Of a DNA stretch of 64,000 nt, positions 35,563-44,997 are shown one piece after another. The DNA comes from CAG-791 sp963629395. Its GTDB lineage: Bacteria; Bacillota; Clostridia; Lachnospirales; Lachnospiraceae. Numbering within the stretch: the stretch's first letter is position 1; the number at the start of each line of letters is the position of its first letter. The notes beneath the pieces are model-generated. The model searched no databases. It was not told the DNA's origin and worked only from the letters and a program-made list of their open reading frames with translations. The stretch covers positions 12,876 to 76,875 of the forward strand of contig CAVGIV010000003.1 in NCBI GenBank assembly GCA_963629395.1, given 5' to 3'. The position numbers and the translations under genes are program-made.

Positions 35563-36660
35563 CTACACATTAAATCGGAACAAGATAACATCTCCGTCCT
35601 TGACGACGTATTCCTTGCCTTCCATTCCGACCTTTCCCTTTTCTCTGGCCGCTGCAAGGCTTCCCTCCTGCAGCAGAACCTCCCAGTTCACAACCTCTGC
35701 CTTGATAAAGCCGCGCTCAAAGTCTGAATGGATCTTGCCGGCTGCCTGCGGAGCCTTGGTCCCGATGCGGATGGTCCAGGCTCTTGTCTCATCCTCGCCC
35801 GCCGTCAGGAAGCTCATGAGTCCCAACGTGTGATAGCTGGCCTTAATCAGCTTATCCAGGCCGGATTCCTTCAAACCCAGATCCTCCAGGAAGATCTGAC
35901 GCTCCTCGTCGTCCAGCTCCGAAATCTCTGCCTCCATTTTCGCGCAGAGGGCAAATACCTCGCTGGATGTCTTCTCAGCATAACCTCTTACTGCCTGCAC
36001 AAAGGAATTCGACGCACCGTCATCGGCGATATCCTCCTCCGATACGTTGCAGGCATAAATCACCGGCTTGGACGTCAGAAGGCTGTACTCCTTCAAAAGC
36101 TTTGCTTCCTCCTCTGAAGGCTCCTCCATCGTCAGGATCGGTTCCCCTGCCTCCAGATGCGTCTTAATGCTCTGCAGGTACTCCAGCTCCTTTGCCGCTT
36201 CCTTATCCATACGGGCCGTCTTGGCAACCTTGGAAATCCGGCGCTCCAGCACCTCCAGATCCGCAAAGATCAGCTCCATATTGATGGTCTCAATGTCACG
36301 CACCGGATCCACCGAGCCATCCACATGCGTAACATTCGGATCCTCAAAGCAGCGAACCACGTGAACAATTGCATCGCACTCACGGATATTCGCAAGGAAC
36401 TGATTGCCCAGGCCCTCGCCCTTGGAGGCGCCTCTTACAAGGCCTGCAATGTCGACAAACTCAATAACCGCCGGCGTGACCTTCTTGGAATGATACATCT
36501 CGCCCAGCTTCCGAATTCGCTCATCCGGCACAGGGACCACGCCCACATTGGGATCAATTGTACAGAAGGGGTAGTTAGCTACATCCGCGCCTGCCTTTGT
36601 CAGCGAATTAAACAATGTACTCTTTCCAACATTGGGAAGTCCGACGATACCTAATTTCAT
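35563..36660 (-). CDS. ychF: YchF/Ola1-type GTPase/ATPase
   Basis: Obg-related P-loop protein that prefers ATP and binds ribosomes, implicated in stress responses. 365 aa: G1 GLPNVGKSTLFN, switch NYPFCTIDPNVG, G3 DIAGLVRGASKGEGLGN, the family NxxE-type specificity region, a coiled-coil insertion (about 130-190) and a C-terminal TGS domain (VVKDGDVILFRFNV). AAGGAGG lies nine nt before the ATG. Single-gene unit between the family A repeat and a bidirectional terminator. Confidence 0.97.
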   Translation of the reverse strand: MKLGIVGLPNVGKSTLFNSLTKAGADVANYPFCTIDPNVGVVPVPDERIRKLGEMYHSKKVTPAVIEFVDIAGLVRGASKGEGLGNQFLANIRECDAIVHVVRCFEDPNVTHVDGSVDPVRDIETINMELIFADLEVLERRISKVAKTARMDKEAAKELEYLQSIKTHLEAGEPILTMEEPSEEEAKLLKEYSLLTSKPVIYACNVSEEDIADDGASNSFVQAVRGYAEKTSSEVFALCAKMEAEISELDDEERQIFLEDLGLKESGLDKLIKASYHTLGLMSFLTAGEDETRAWTIRIGTKAPQAAGKIHSDFERGFIKAEVVNWEVLLQEGSLAAAREKGKVGMEGKEYVVKDGDVILFRFNV

Positions 36661-36747
36661 TTATATGATCCTCCTTACGGTTCCGATTTATAGGGTTCTT
36701 TTGCCCTAGTATCTTACCCCATGAGGTCTTAGAATTCAATTCAGCTC

Positions 36748-36782
36748 AAAAACGGTCTTAGGCATCCCCTAAGACCGTTTTT
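36748..36782. terminator. Bidirectional terminator between yeiH-type gene and ychF
   Basis: 15-bp perfect stem AAAAACGGTCTTAGG (36748-36762) with its complement at 36768-36782, five-base loop, A/T runs on both sides. It ends the minus-strand transporter transcript. A half copy of repeat A (GGGTTCTTTTGCCC, 36693-36706) lies just beyond. Confidence 0.85.
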
Positions 36783-36857
36783 ATAAGTTACAATTGATAA
36801 ATTTCCGTTGTAACCGTGTTTTTCAGTTATAGTTGAGTCGCATCCGCCAATCCATCA

Positions 36858-37895
36858 TTACCAGATCTTCATGACATGCTGCATGAAGAGGCTCACAATC
36901 GTGATTCCGCACCAGCAGGATGCGCCGACTGCGATCGGCTTTCCGCCGGTTTTGATCAGCTGAATCACATTGCTGTTCAAGCCAATGGCCGCCATCGCCA
37001 TGATGATCATAAACTTCGAGAGCTCCTTCAGCGGCGAAAACACAGATGAATCCACGCCCATATGCACGCAAACAGTCGTGATGACGGCCGCAATGACAAA
37101 GTACAGAATGAACATCGGAAACGATTTCTTTAAGCTGAAGCCCTCTGCCTGTTTACCCTCACCGGCACTCTTCCTGGCCCGAATCAGTGACAGGACCAGC
37201 GTAATCGGAATGATGGCAAGCGTTCGCGTAAGCTTTACCGTCACCGCCTTATTCAGAGTCTCACTTCCAAGGTTCCACATGCTGTCCCAGGTTGACGCCG
37301 CCGCCGTTACAGACGATGTATCGTTGATGGCCGTTCCGGCGAATATACCGAATGCATCCCCATGCATCGTATCAAATCCGATGGCCTTTCCCAGAATCGG
37401 GAAAAAGATGGCTGCCAGTACATTGAAGAAGAAAATAACCGCAATGGACTGCGCAATCTCATCATCATCGGCGCCAATGACCGGAGCCGTAGCCGCAATC
37501 GCAGAGCCGCCGCAGATGGACGATCCGACGCCCACCAATATCGATGTATTGGCCGGAACCTTCAGTGCCTTCTGAAGAAGCCACGCAATCACAAGTGATG
37601 TCGTGATTGTGCAGAGGATGATGGGAAGCGACTGTCTGCCTGTCTCAAAGATGACACCCAGATTCATGCCGAAGCCCAGCAGGACTACTGCTGCCTGCAG
37701 GACGATCTTCGACGTCCATTTGATACCGGCCCCGGCCCTGCCCTTGTTGTTCCAGAACATTGTAATCACCATCCCGGCCAGAATCGCGATGACTGCACCG
37801 CCGACCACCGGAAATACCTTGCCCAAAAGCCACGACGGTATTGCAATCGCAAGGCACACCAGTATGCCGCTTCCATTCTTTTTTACAAAACTCAT
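36858..37895 (-). CDS. YeiH/UPF0324-family membrane transporter
   Basis: 345 aa, about ten membrane segments; motifs LLGFGMNLG, VGVGSSICGGSAIAA and GTAINDTSSVTAA are typical of UPF0324 (Cons_hypoth698), often annotated as putative sulfate exporters and in some bacteria controlled by a divergent LysR regulator, which is absent here. AGAGG lies upstream. The substrate is not known from sequence. It has its own terminator and a 168-bp upstream gap without a clear promoter. Confidence 0.9.
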   Translation of the reverse strand: MSFVKKNGSGILVCLAIAIPSWLLGKVFPVVGGAVIAILAGMVITMFWNNKGRAGAGIKWTSKIVLQAAVVLLGFGMNLGVIFETGRQSLPIILCTITTSLVIAWLLQKALKVPANTSILVGVGSSICGGSAIAATAPVIGADDDEIAQSIAVIFFFNVLAAIFFPILGKAIGFDTMHGDAFGIFAGTAINDTSSVTAAASTWDSMWNLGSETLNKAVTVKLTRTLAIIPITLVLSLIRARKSAGEGKQAEGFSLKKSFPMFILYFVIAAVITTVCVHMGVDSSVFSPLKELSKFMIIMAMAAIGLNSNVIQLIKTGGKPIAVGASCWCGITIVSLFMQHVMKIW

Positions 37896-38063
37896 CTGCC
37901 TGTTACCTCTCTTTTCTTATTCGTCTGCGCAGCCTTTCTGCGCCACGATTATTATAAGGACATCTATGTCGGAATCAAGGTACTATGAAATTAACAAGCG
38001 CTGCCCGTATGATTCGCGAATAATGTCGGATGTCCAAGATTGGGACACGAATCCGGCGTTTCT

Positions 38064-38948
38064 CTAGTACTGCTTCCTATCCTTAAGCTCTTCGTAAATC
38101 TCTGTGTAGCTGGTGTATCGAACCCGGCTGATCTTTCCATTTTTTACGGCCTTTTTCACCGCACAGTCCGGCTCCATCCGGTGATTGCACCCCTGAAAGC
38201 GGCACTTGTCCTGATAGGGAGCAAATTCCGGATAGAAGCTCTTGAGCTCCTCCGGTGCCACATCCAGAAGATACAATGAAGTAAAGCCAGGTGTATCCAC
38301 GAGGAATGTATCCTTTCCCGCCTGCAGAAGCTCCACATGCCGCGTGGTATTCTTCCCTCTCGCAATTTTCCTGGAGAGCTCGCCGGTCTCCATTTGAGCC
38401 TCCGGACAGAGTGTGTTGATCAGAGAGGACTTTCCTGCACCGGAAGGGCCGGTCACCACCGTCGTCCTGCCGCTTAAAACCTCATGCAGCTCCTCCATAG
38501 TCTCCGGCTCTTTTGTACTGATGAACAAAAGACGCCATCCGCACTGACCGTATATATCCCTCAATTCAGAGAGCATTTCCTCTCCTGCAAGGTCTGTCTT
38601 GTTAAAGCACAAGACAATCGGTACATTTCTCCTCTGCATCGAAATCAAAAATCGGTCCAGCATGTTGTAGCTCGGCGCGGGATTGGTGACCGCGAACAGG
38701 AGTAATGCCTGGTCCACGTTGGCGACATTCGGGCGCACCAGCTCGCAGCGCCTTTGCAGCAGTTCTCTTACATTCCCCTCCTTGGGATCACTCACCGTAT
38801 CCGTCACATCGAAAACAACGTCATCCCCCACCAGCGGCTTTTGCCGGAGTGCGCGGAATACGCCCTTTGCACGGCACCGGTAAATGGTACCATCGCTGTA
38901 TACCTCGTAAAAGCCGGCAATGCTCTTTATAATTTTGCCCTCTGGCAT
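38064..38948 (-). CDS. rsgA: Ribosome small-subunit GTPase RsgA
   Basis: Circularly permuted GTPase for late 30S maturation. 294 aa: OB-fold N-terminus (GFYEVYSDGTIYRCRAKGVF), G4 NKTDL before G1 GPSGAGKSS and G3 DTPGF, then a zinc site CRFQGCNHRMEPDC. AAAGGAAG precedes the ATG. It is the last gene of the murE-to-rsgA run; a GC-rich hairpin with few following T residues (about 39055-39094) lies between it and prkC and could attenuate transcription. Confidence 0.96.
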   Translation of the reverse strand: MPEGKIIKSIAGFYEVYSDGTIYRCRAKGVFRALRQKPLVGDDVVFDVTDTVSDPKEGNVRELLQRRCELVRPNVANVDQALLLFAVTNPAPSYNMLDRFLISMQRRNVPIVLCFNKTDLAGEEMLSELRDIYGQCGWRLLFISTKEPETMEELHEVLSGRTTVVTGPSGAGKSSLINTLCPEAQMETGELSRKIARGKNTTRHVELLQAGKDTFLVDTPGFTSLYLLDVAPEELKSFYPEFAPYQDKCRFQGCNHRMEPDCAVKKAVKNGKISRVRYTSYTEIYEELKDRKQY

Positions 38949-39116
38949 CTGTTCTTCCTTTCCGCCGCCTGCGGCAAACCGATGCGGCCTCCAGCCATGT
39001 GACAGGATGGCAGCAGAATGTCCGGATTAGAGACACATCAGTAATGACACACAAAGAGCTGTGGCCTGCCCTGTATACGCAGACCGCAGCTCTCACCTTG
39101 CTTTCCCAAGTGCGTC

Positions 39117-41510
39117 TTATGATTCCGGCGTAAATGTAAGCTGTCTGGTAACTACCCTCTGACCGCCCACGGCATCCGCTGCCTGCGAAGAGTAGCTCAT
39201 TTGAAGAGTTCCTGTTGCGCTGGTAATGCCGGTAAAGCTGGCCGGAATCGGGAACGCCGTTGTTGTAGTATTTAAAAGCGTCTGTCCGTCACCCGTTATG
39301 ATAACAACGTATACCTGCGTCCCCGCCGTATAATCCGGCGCTTCCTCTGCTGTCGGAGCGGTAATCTCCGTAGAGTAGGAATAGGTAGACGGCTGCGCCT
39401 GCGTCAGCGTCCCGATGGAAAGATCCACCTTCGTATCTGCATCCACATACGTGTCTGCCTTGATGCTCTGGGCGATCACGAGTCCGTCCTTGCTGGCATC
39501 GTCCGTTTCCACCTTCGTAGTCGTTCCCAGCTGCAGGTTGTTTTCCGTGAGAATGGCCATTGCCTCTTCACTGGTAATTCCGGTTACGTTAGGCACCTGT
39601 ACCTGTTCGTTGCCGCCCTTCCCTGTGCTGATCGTAATCGTAATGGCGGTCTCTGTAGGGACTTTCGTTCCAGCCTCCGGTGACTGAGCCATAACCAGCC
39701 CCTTTTCCACCTCGCTGCTGTCGCCGTCCTGTACCGTAATGCTGCTAAACTGGCTCTGCTTGAGCTTGACAATGGCCTCTGCGCGGCTAAGTCCCGTCAC
39801 ATCCGGGATTTCCACACCGCTTTGTCCTGTACTGACAGTCAAAACCACGTTGGATCCCAGCTCTACTTGATCTCCTGTGTTTAAAATCGTGCCATCCTTG
39901 TCCGCAGCCGAAATCACAACGCCCGAATTCACCGTGGAAGACTCCTGATAGGTCACCTCCGGAATCAGTCCCAGCGAATTCAAGGTATTTTTCAATGTCT
40001 CCGCATCCTGCCCCGCGATCTCCGGAAGCGTAACACTGTTCTCTGTAGAAGCCTCCGCCGACTTCTCACCGCCGAGGGAAAGAAGGCCCAGCTTATCAGC
40101 CGCAAAAAGGATGATGACAACGCCGATAATGGCCGCTGCCAGGACGGATAGAATGGTGACCCTGCGTTCCTTTTTCGGATCGTACCGATCTGCATACCGA
40201 TCATCCTCATAGGAATCGTAATGACCGGCATTCTTCCGAAGGGGTTCATCGATACGCTCCTGACGCCTTGTACTGCGCCGTCCCGAAGCCGGCCGCCGGT
40301 CGTAATCCGCATACCGTTCATCCCGGCCTTCAGAATAGCTGCTGCGCCGTGGCTGCTCCTCGTAGGTGTCCGGGTACTCCTGTGCTGCATAGGTATCCTC
40401 GCGGGTATAAGGTTCCGAATAAACCGCCTCATCCACCGGACCTGCAGCCGGCTCTTCATAGACCCCTGCAGAAGATATCGGCGCAGCTGCTTCGTAGGCC
40501 GTCTCATCTGCATAGGGCTGCTCCGGTGCGTAAGACTCCTGTACTGTCTCATATGTCTCCGCAGCCGGCTCCTGATAGGAAAGATCACTGCCTCTTGAGG
40601 CTCGTCTGCGGATTTCGGACTGCTCCGCAGGCGCTGCCATACGGGTAGCGCCGTCCTCATCCGGATTAATCACCTTAACAAAATCATCATCCGGATGTAT
40701 CAAAGACTGCTTGAGATCCGCAATCAGCTCGGTCATGTTCTGATAACGCCGATCCGGACTCTTCTCACAGCATTTTAAGACAATCTGCTCCACGCTGACC
40801 GGGATATCCGGAATGAACTCCCTGGGCGAGGGCATAGGCGACTGAATATGCTTAATGGCAATGGCCACCGTCGTCTCTCCGTTGAACGGAACACGCCCTG
40901 TCAGCATTTCGAACAGACTGATGCCGAGAGAATATACGTCGCTTCGCTCATCTGAATATCCGCCTCTTGCCTGCTCAGGGGATGTGTAATGCACCGACCC
41001 CATAACGTTCGAGGTGATGGTGTTGGAGGTAGCTGCCTTGGCGATGCCAAAGTCTGTCACCTTCACCTTTCCGTCTCTGGATATCATAATGTTCTGCGGC
41101 TTGACATCCCGATGAATGACATGATTGGCATGCGCTGCCTGCAGTCCCATGGAGACCTGAATGGCAATACTGATGGCTTCCTTGGTCGTGAGTCGTGACT
41201 TCTTTTCAATATATTTTTTAAGGGTGATGCCGTCCACGTACTCCATAACAATGTAGTACATGCCCTTTTCCTCACCGACATCATACACGTTAACGATGTT
41301 GGGATGCATCAGTCCTGCTGCCGCCTGCGCTTCCACGCGGAACTTTGAGACAAAATTGGCATTGTCCGAAAACTCCTGCTTGAGTACCTTTATCGCGACA
41401 GTTCGATTTAATTTGTGATCCTTTGCTCTATATACAACGGACATTCCGCCGGTGCCGGTTTTCTCAAGCACCTCATAGCGGTCCGCAATCAGCATACCGG
41501 TCTTTACCAT
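39117..41510 (-). CDS. prkC: PASTA-domain Ser/Thr kinase (PrkC/StkP)
   Basis: Membrane kinase that senses muropeptides or lipid II and phosphorylates division and translation proteins. 797 aa: kinase domain 1-270 with GTGGMSVVYRA, catalytic HRDVKPQNIM and DFG; a disordered Glu, Tyr, Pro, Ala-rich linker (about 280-450), one membrane helix (about 455-475, VTILSVLAAAIIGVVIILFA), three PASTA repeats (about 500-690) and a Thr/Ser-rich C-terminal domain of about 110 residues not typical of PASTA kinases. ACAGGAG precedes the ATG. The cognate phosphatase gene lies 14 nt upstream. Confidence 0.96.
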   Translation of the reverse strand: MVKTGMLIADRYEVLEKTGTGGMSVVYRAKDHKLNRTVAIKVLKQEFSDNANFVSKFRVEAQAAAGLMHPNIVNVYDVGEEKGMYYIVMEYVDGITLKKYIEKKSRLTTKEAISIAIQVSMGLQAAHANHVIHRDVKPQNIMISRDGKVKVTDFGIAKAATSNTITSNVMGSVHYTSPEQARGGYSDERSDVYSLGISLFEMLTGRVPFNGETTVAIAIKHIQSPMPSPREFIPDIPVSVEQIVLKCCEKSPDRRYQNMTELIADLKQSLIHPDDDFVKVINPDEDGATRMAAPAEQSEIRRRASRGSDLSYQEPAAETYETVQESYAPEQPYADETAYEAAAPISSAGVYEEPAAGPVDEAVYSEPYTREDTYAAQEYPDTYEEQPRRSSYSEGRDERYADYDRRPASGRRSTRRQERIDEPLRKNAGHYDSYEDDRYADRYDPKKERRVTILSVLAAAIIGVVIILFAADKLGLLSLGGEKSAEASTENSVTLPEIAGQDAETLKNTLNSLGLIPEVTYQESSTVNSGVVISAADKDGTILNTGDQVELGSNVVLTVSTGQSGVEIPDVTGLSRAEAIVKLKQSQFSSITVQDGDSSEVEKGLVMAQSPEAGTKVPTETAITITISTGKGGNEQVQVPNVTGITSEEAMAILTENNLQLGTTTKVETDDASKDGLVIAQSIKADTYVDADTKVDLSIGTLTQAQPSTYSYSTEITAPTAEEAPDYTAGTQVYVVIITGDGQTLLNTTTTAFPIPASFTGITSATGTLQMSYSSQAADAVGGQRVVTRQLTFTPES

Positions 41511-41524
41511 GTAGCAATCTCCTG

Positions 41525-42247
41525 TCAGGCAGCGATCAAAATGACGGAAATGTTGTCCAGTCCGCCTCCCTGATTGGCTGCGTCAACCAGTGCTCTTGCC
41601 TTCGACTCCAATGAATCATTCTCGCAGAGAATACGGTAAATATCCTCATCCTCCACCATATTCGTAAGGCCGTCCGAACACATCAGTACGATGTCATCCT
41701 CATCCAGCCTGGTGGTAAAGAAATCAACATCGAGGTATTCCTCTGCTCCTACAGCCCTTGTTATCACGTTCTTGTCCGGATGGGTCCGCGCCTTTTTGGC
41801 ATCGAGACTCCCGGCCAGCACCATCTCCTCCACCAGCGAGTGGTCCACCGTGATCTGACGGATTCCATTCCTTCCGGCAATGTACAAACGGCTGTCTCCT
41901 ACATTCGCTGTATGAAGAATGCCGTCTGTAACGCAGGCTGCCACCACTGTGGTGCCGCACCCATATAAATCCTCCCGCATACTGGCTGTCGCATGAAGAT
42001 TCAGATTCACCGCATGCAGCGAATCCCCCAGAATCTCCATGACTGTTGTCTTATGACTTGCTGCGGATAGCCGCAGCGTTTCACGCACCGTAAACCGCGA
42101 AGCATAGTCACCGGCCCTGTGCCCGCCCATGCCATCGGCCAGAAGGTACAGATTGGGCAGATGCCCCACACTTTCATCGGATGCGCAGACAAAATCCTGA
42201 TTCATTTTCCTTCGTCTGCCAATATCGGTAATGGAAAAAGAATGCAT
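41525..42247 (-). CDS. PP2C-type protein phosphatase (Stp/PrpC)
   Basis: Removes phosphates placed by the adjacent PASTA kinase. 240 aa with PP2C metal-binding motifs: DIGRRRKMNQD near the N-terminus, LADGMGGHRAGDYAS, and SDGLTNMV near the C-terminus, ending GGLDNISVILI. Start chosen at MHSFSITDIG; upstream in-frame codons overlap rlmN and lack family similarity. It lies 14 nt after rlmN and 14 nt before prkC, so kinase and phosphatase are made together. Confidence 0.94.
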   Translation of the reverse strand: MHSFSITDIGRRRKMNQDFVCASDESVGHLPNLYLLADGMGGHRAGDYASRFTVRETLRLSAASHKTTVMEILGDSLHAVNLNLHATASMREDLYGCGTTVVAACVTDGILHTANVGDSRLYIAGRNGIRQITVDHSLVEEMVLAGSLDAKKARTHPDKNVITRAVGAEEYLDVDFFTTRLDEDDIVLMCSDGLTNMVEDEDIYRILCENDSLESKARALVDAANQGGGLDNISVILIAA

Positions 42248-42261
42248 TCCTTCCCATCCTC

Positions 42262-43320
42262 TCAGTCTGTCTGTTCTTTGATATGCCGGTGCCGCAGCTG
42301 TCCGCATGCGCCGTCAATATCCCGTCCTAACACTCTCCTTATACTAACATTTATTCCATGTTTTTCAAGCTTGCCGCAAAAGGCCTGCACTGCCGACAGA
42401 TCCGGCTGCTCAAACTCTCTCTCCCGAACCGGATTCACCGGAATCAGGTTGACATGGGCCTCAACCCGCCTTGCCAGCTTGGCCAGCTGCGAGGCGTCCA
42501 GCTCACTGTCATTAACGCCGCGGATCAGACTGTATTCAAAGGTTACGCGCCGGCCGGTTTTATCCAGATACGCCCTGCAGGCCGCCATGCATTCCTCCAC
42601 CGAATACTGGTTGGCAATCGGCATGATCTGTTTGCGCTTCTCATCCGTTGCTGCATGAAGAGACAGCGCCAGCGTAATGGAGAGTTTCTCCTTTGCCAGA
42701 TCGTAGATCCGCGGAACGATGCCACAGGTGCTGACGGTCACGTTGCGCATCGAGAGATTCCTCCCGTTTTCGTCCGTAAGCATGCGCAGGAATGTAAGGA
42801 GATTATCATAATTGTCCAGCGGCTCGCCGGTTCCCATCACAACCACGTGGGAAACCGGCTCACCGGTTACTCTCCCAATGGTGTAAATCTCCTCCAGTAT
42901 CTCTCCGGGCAGTAGATTTCTGCGCAAGCCATCCAGCGTAGAAGCGCAAAACCGGCATCCCATCCGGCAGCCCACCTGGGAAGAAACGCAGATGCTGTTG
43001 CCGAACTTATACTTCATGAAAACACTTTCGATGGTCTCTCCGTCCGGCAGTGCAAATAAAAACTTCTGCGTGCCGTCCAATGCAGAAATCTGACAGTCCA
43101 GCACCAGAAGCTTTGTCATGGAATAATTCTCCGACAGCCATTTTTTAAGCGCTGCCGGGAGATTGGTCATCTCCTCATAGCTCTGCGCCTGCTGCACATG
43201 CAGCCAGCGGTAGAGCTGTACGGCGCGGAATTTCGGAAATCCGGCCGCAGTCAGTTCCTCTGTCAGCTGCGCAAGAGGCCGCGATTTGATATCAGGCTTC
43301 ATGTCATTACGCTCGTCCAT
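42262..43320 (-). CDS. rlmN: 23S rRNA/tRNA (adenine-C2)-methyltransferase RlmN
   Basis: Radical-SAM enzyme methylating A2503 of 23S rRNA and A37 of some tRNAs. 352 aa with the cluster motif CRMGCRFC, GEPLDNYDN-type SAM contacts and the conserved Cys in IDGACGQL that forms the methyl-carrying thioether intermediate. The start is two bases after the rsmB stop with AGGA directly upstream, so translation is coupled. Order rsmB-rlmN-stp-prkC is the standard Firmicute arrangement. Confidence 0.97.
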   Translation of the reverse strand: MDERNDMKPDIKSRPLAQLTEELTAAGFPKFRAVQLYRWLHVQQAQSYEEMTNLPAALKKWLSENYSMTKLLVLDCQISALDGTQKFLFALPDGETIESVFMKYKFGNSICVSSQVGCRMGCRFCASTLDGLRRNLLPGEILEEIYTIGRVTGEPVSHVVVMGTGEPLDNYDNLLTFLRMLTDENGRNLSMRNVTVSTCGIVPRIYDLAKEKLSITLALSLHAATDEKRKQIMPIANQYSVEECMAACRAYLDKTGRRVTFEYSLIRGVNDSELDASQLAKLARRVEAHVNLIPVNPVREREFEQPDLSAVQAFCGKLEKHGINVSIRRVLGRDIDGACGQLRHRHIKEQTD

Positions 43321-43322
43321 TC

Positions 43323-44951
43323 CTATTGTCTCTCTTTTGTCACAACCTGCGTGCTAGCCGGCTTGCGGAATCTGGCCATAAAAAAGCCGTCCGTCCCATG
43401 CACATCCGGGAAGAGCTGCACGCAGTTTCCCTCAATTCCCGGGAAATTCTTCGGAAGATAGTGCGTCAGATTCTCCGGAATAAGGCCCAGCTTTTTCTCC
43501 AGGTACTCTGCCATCTTTTCATTTTCCTGCCGATTGATAGTGCAGGTAGAGTAAATCAAGACACCGCCTGGTTTGAGAACACTGGCGGCATTGGCTGCTA
43601 TTTTCTTCTGAAGTGTAATCAGGGAGCGGAGCTTCTGCGGGGTCACATTGTATTTAATGTCTCTTTTTCGCGTCATAACGCCCAGGCCCGAGCAGGGTAC
43701 ATCGCACAGAACCAGATCCGCCTTTCCCTGCAGGTCTTCTCTTGGGTTGGACGCGTCATTTTCCTCCACAAGGACGTTGTGAAGCTTCATCCGTCCAAGT
43801 CCCGAGCGAATGCGGTCTGTCTTGTCCTTTGTAAGATCGTAGGCATGCACCGTCGCATCCGGCAGGCAGGCAGCTGCCAGCATGGACTTTCCTCCAGGCG
43901 CCGCACACAGGTCATACACCTGCACGGCACCTTCAAGATCCTTGCCAGGTCCTGCAATTCCTGCTGAATAGGCAACGAGCTGGCTGGACTCATCCTGCAC
44001 GGTCCATTTCCCTTCTGCAAAGCCCGGAAGCCCGGACAGTCCCGGCACGTGCCGGAGCAGATAGGCATCCGCTGCCCATTTTCCAGGTGTAGCCTCTACA
44101 CCGGCAGCCCGAAGTGCTGCAACAACTGCCGCCTTTTCATCCTCCGAGAGTCTTGGATCCAGCCGTATACACACCGGGCGGATTTTCATCATCGAACGGC
44201 ACAAGGGCTCCAGGCGTTTCTCTCCCAGCTGCTCCTGCCACAGCTCCAGAATCGGAACCGGAATGGAATACATCCTCTCCAGCTGCAGGAGAGCATTCGA
44301 TGTATCCTGTCCGGCCTCTTCCGCACCTTTTACTTCATCGGATGCCGCCTTCCTGCCGGCATCCGTGCGCTTGCCGGCGACCACTACAACCGCGCTGCTG
44401 GGCCTTGTGCGAACCGCTTTCGGAACCGGCTTTGCCGGTATGTATTCCCTGCCCTCCCGGGCCGCGGTCTCCTTCTCCCGGCACACGCCGCGAAGAATAC
44501 CGTTGACAAAGCCGGCTGCCTGCGCCATTTTTCGCCGCTTGCAGATCCTCACGGCCTCGCTGCAGGCAGCATAGTCCGGCACACTGTCCATGTAGAAAAT
44601 CTGATACAGGCTCATGCGCAGGAGGCATCGAACCTGCGGCTTGATGCGAATCTCCTGATCCTTGACGTGATTTTGAATCACGGTGTCCAGTTCAATCTCC
44701 CTCTCGATGGTGCCTTCTGTCAGGCGTTTCATGAACGCCCGATGGGATACCGGAAGATCTGCATAGCGGTCCTGTGTCCGTTTCAGCAGAACATTGATGT
44801 ATGTTCCGTGCAGCTCATGGTCCGTCAGAATCATCCAGACCAGCTCCCGCAGATTCACCTGTGCCGTCCTTGTGCTATTTACTTTTTTCTCTGCAGCGTT
44901 TTCGTTCTCCACAGTATCCTTGTGTCCTTCCTGCCCATTCATCGTTACCAT
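43323..44951 (-). CDS. rsmB: 16S rRNA (cytosine967-C5)-methyltransferase RsmB
   Basis: About 542 aa. A NusB-like RNA-binding domain (VNLRELVWMILTDHELHGTY) and a SAM-dependent methyltransferase domain (LCAAPGGKSMLAAA, CDVPCSGLGVM, YSTCTINRQENE) with the two catalytic cysteines in PCS and TCT. Between them lies an unusual basic, Ala-rich insertion (RTRPSSAVVVVAGKRT...) of about 50 residues. Start is uncertain: 45005 overlaps the upstream gene stop, 44951 and 44942 are also ATG; none has an ideal Shine-Dalgarno. It is translationally linked to the zinc peptidase upstream and rlmN downstream. Confidence 0.93.
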   Translation of the reverse strand: MVTMNGQEGHKDTVENENAAEKKVNSTRTAQVNLRELVWMILTDHELHGTYINVLLKRTQDRYADLPVSHRAFMKRLTEGTIEREIELDTVIQNHVKDQEIRIKPQVRCLLRMSLYQIFYMDSVPDYAACSEAVRICKRRKMAQAAGFVNGILRGVCREKETAAREGREYIPAKPVPKAVRTRPSSAVVVVAGKRTDAGRKAASDEVKGAEEAGQDTSNALLQLERMYSIPVPILELWQEQLGEKRLEPLCRSMMKIRPVCIRLDPRLSEDEKAAVVAALRAAGVEATPGKWAADAYLLRHVPGLSGLPGFAEGKWTVQDESSQLVAYSAGIAGPGKDLEGAVQVYDLCAAPGGKSMLAAACLPDATVHAYDLTKDKTDRIRSGLGRMKLHNVLVEENDASNPREDLQGKADLVLCDVPCSGLGVMTRKRDIKYNVTPQKLRSLITLQKKIAANAASVLKPGGVLIYSTCTINRQENEKMAEYLEKKLGLIPENLTHYLPKNFPGIEGNCVQLFPDVHGTDGFFMARFRKPASTQVVTKERQ

Positions 44952-44997
44952 TTGACAATCCGTTAATCCCTCGCCGAACGGCGAATGGACTGTCCCA

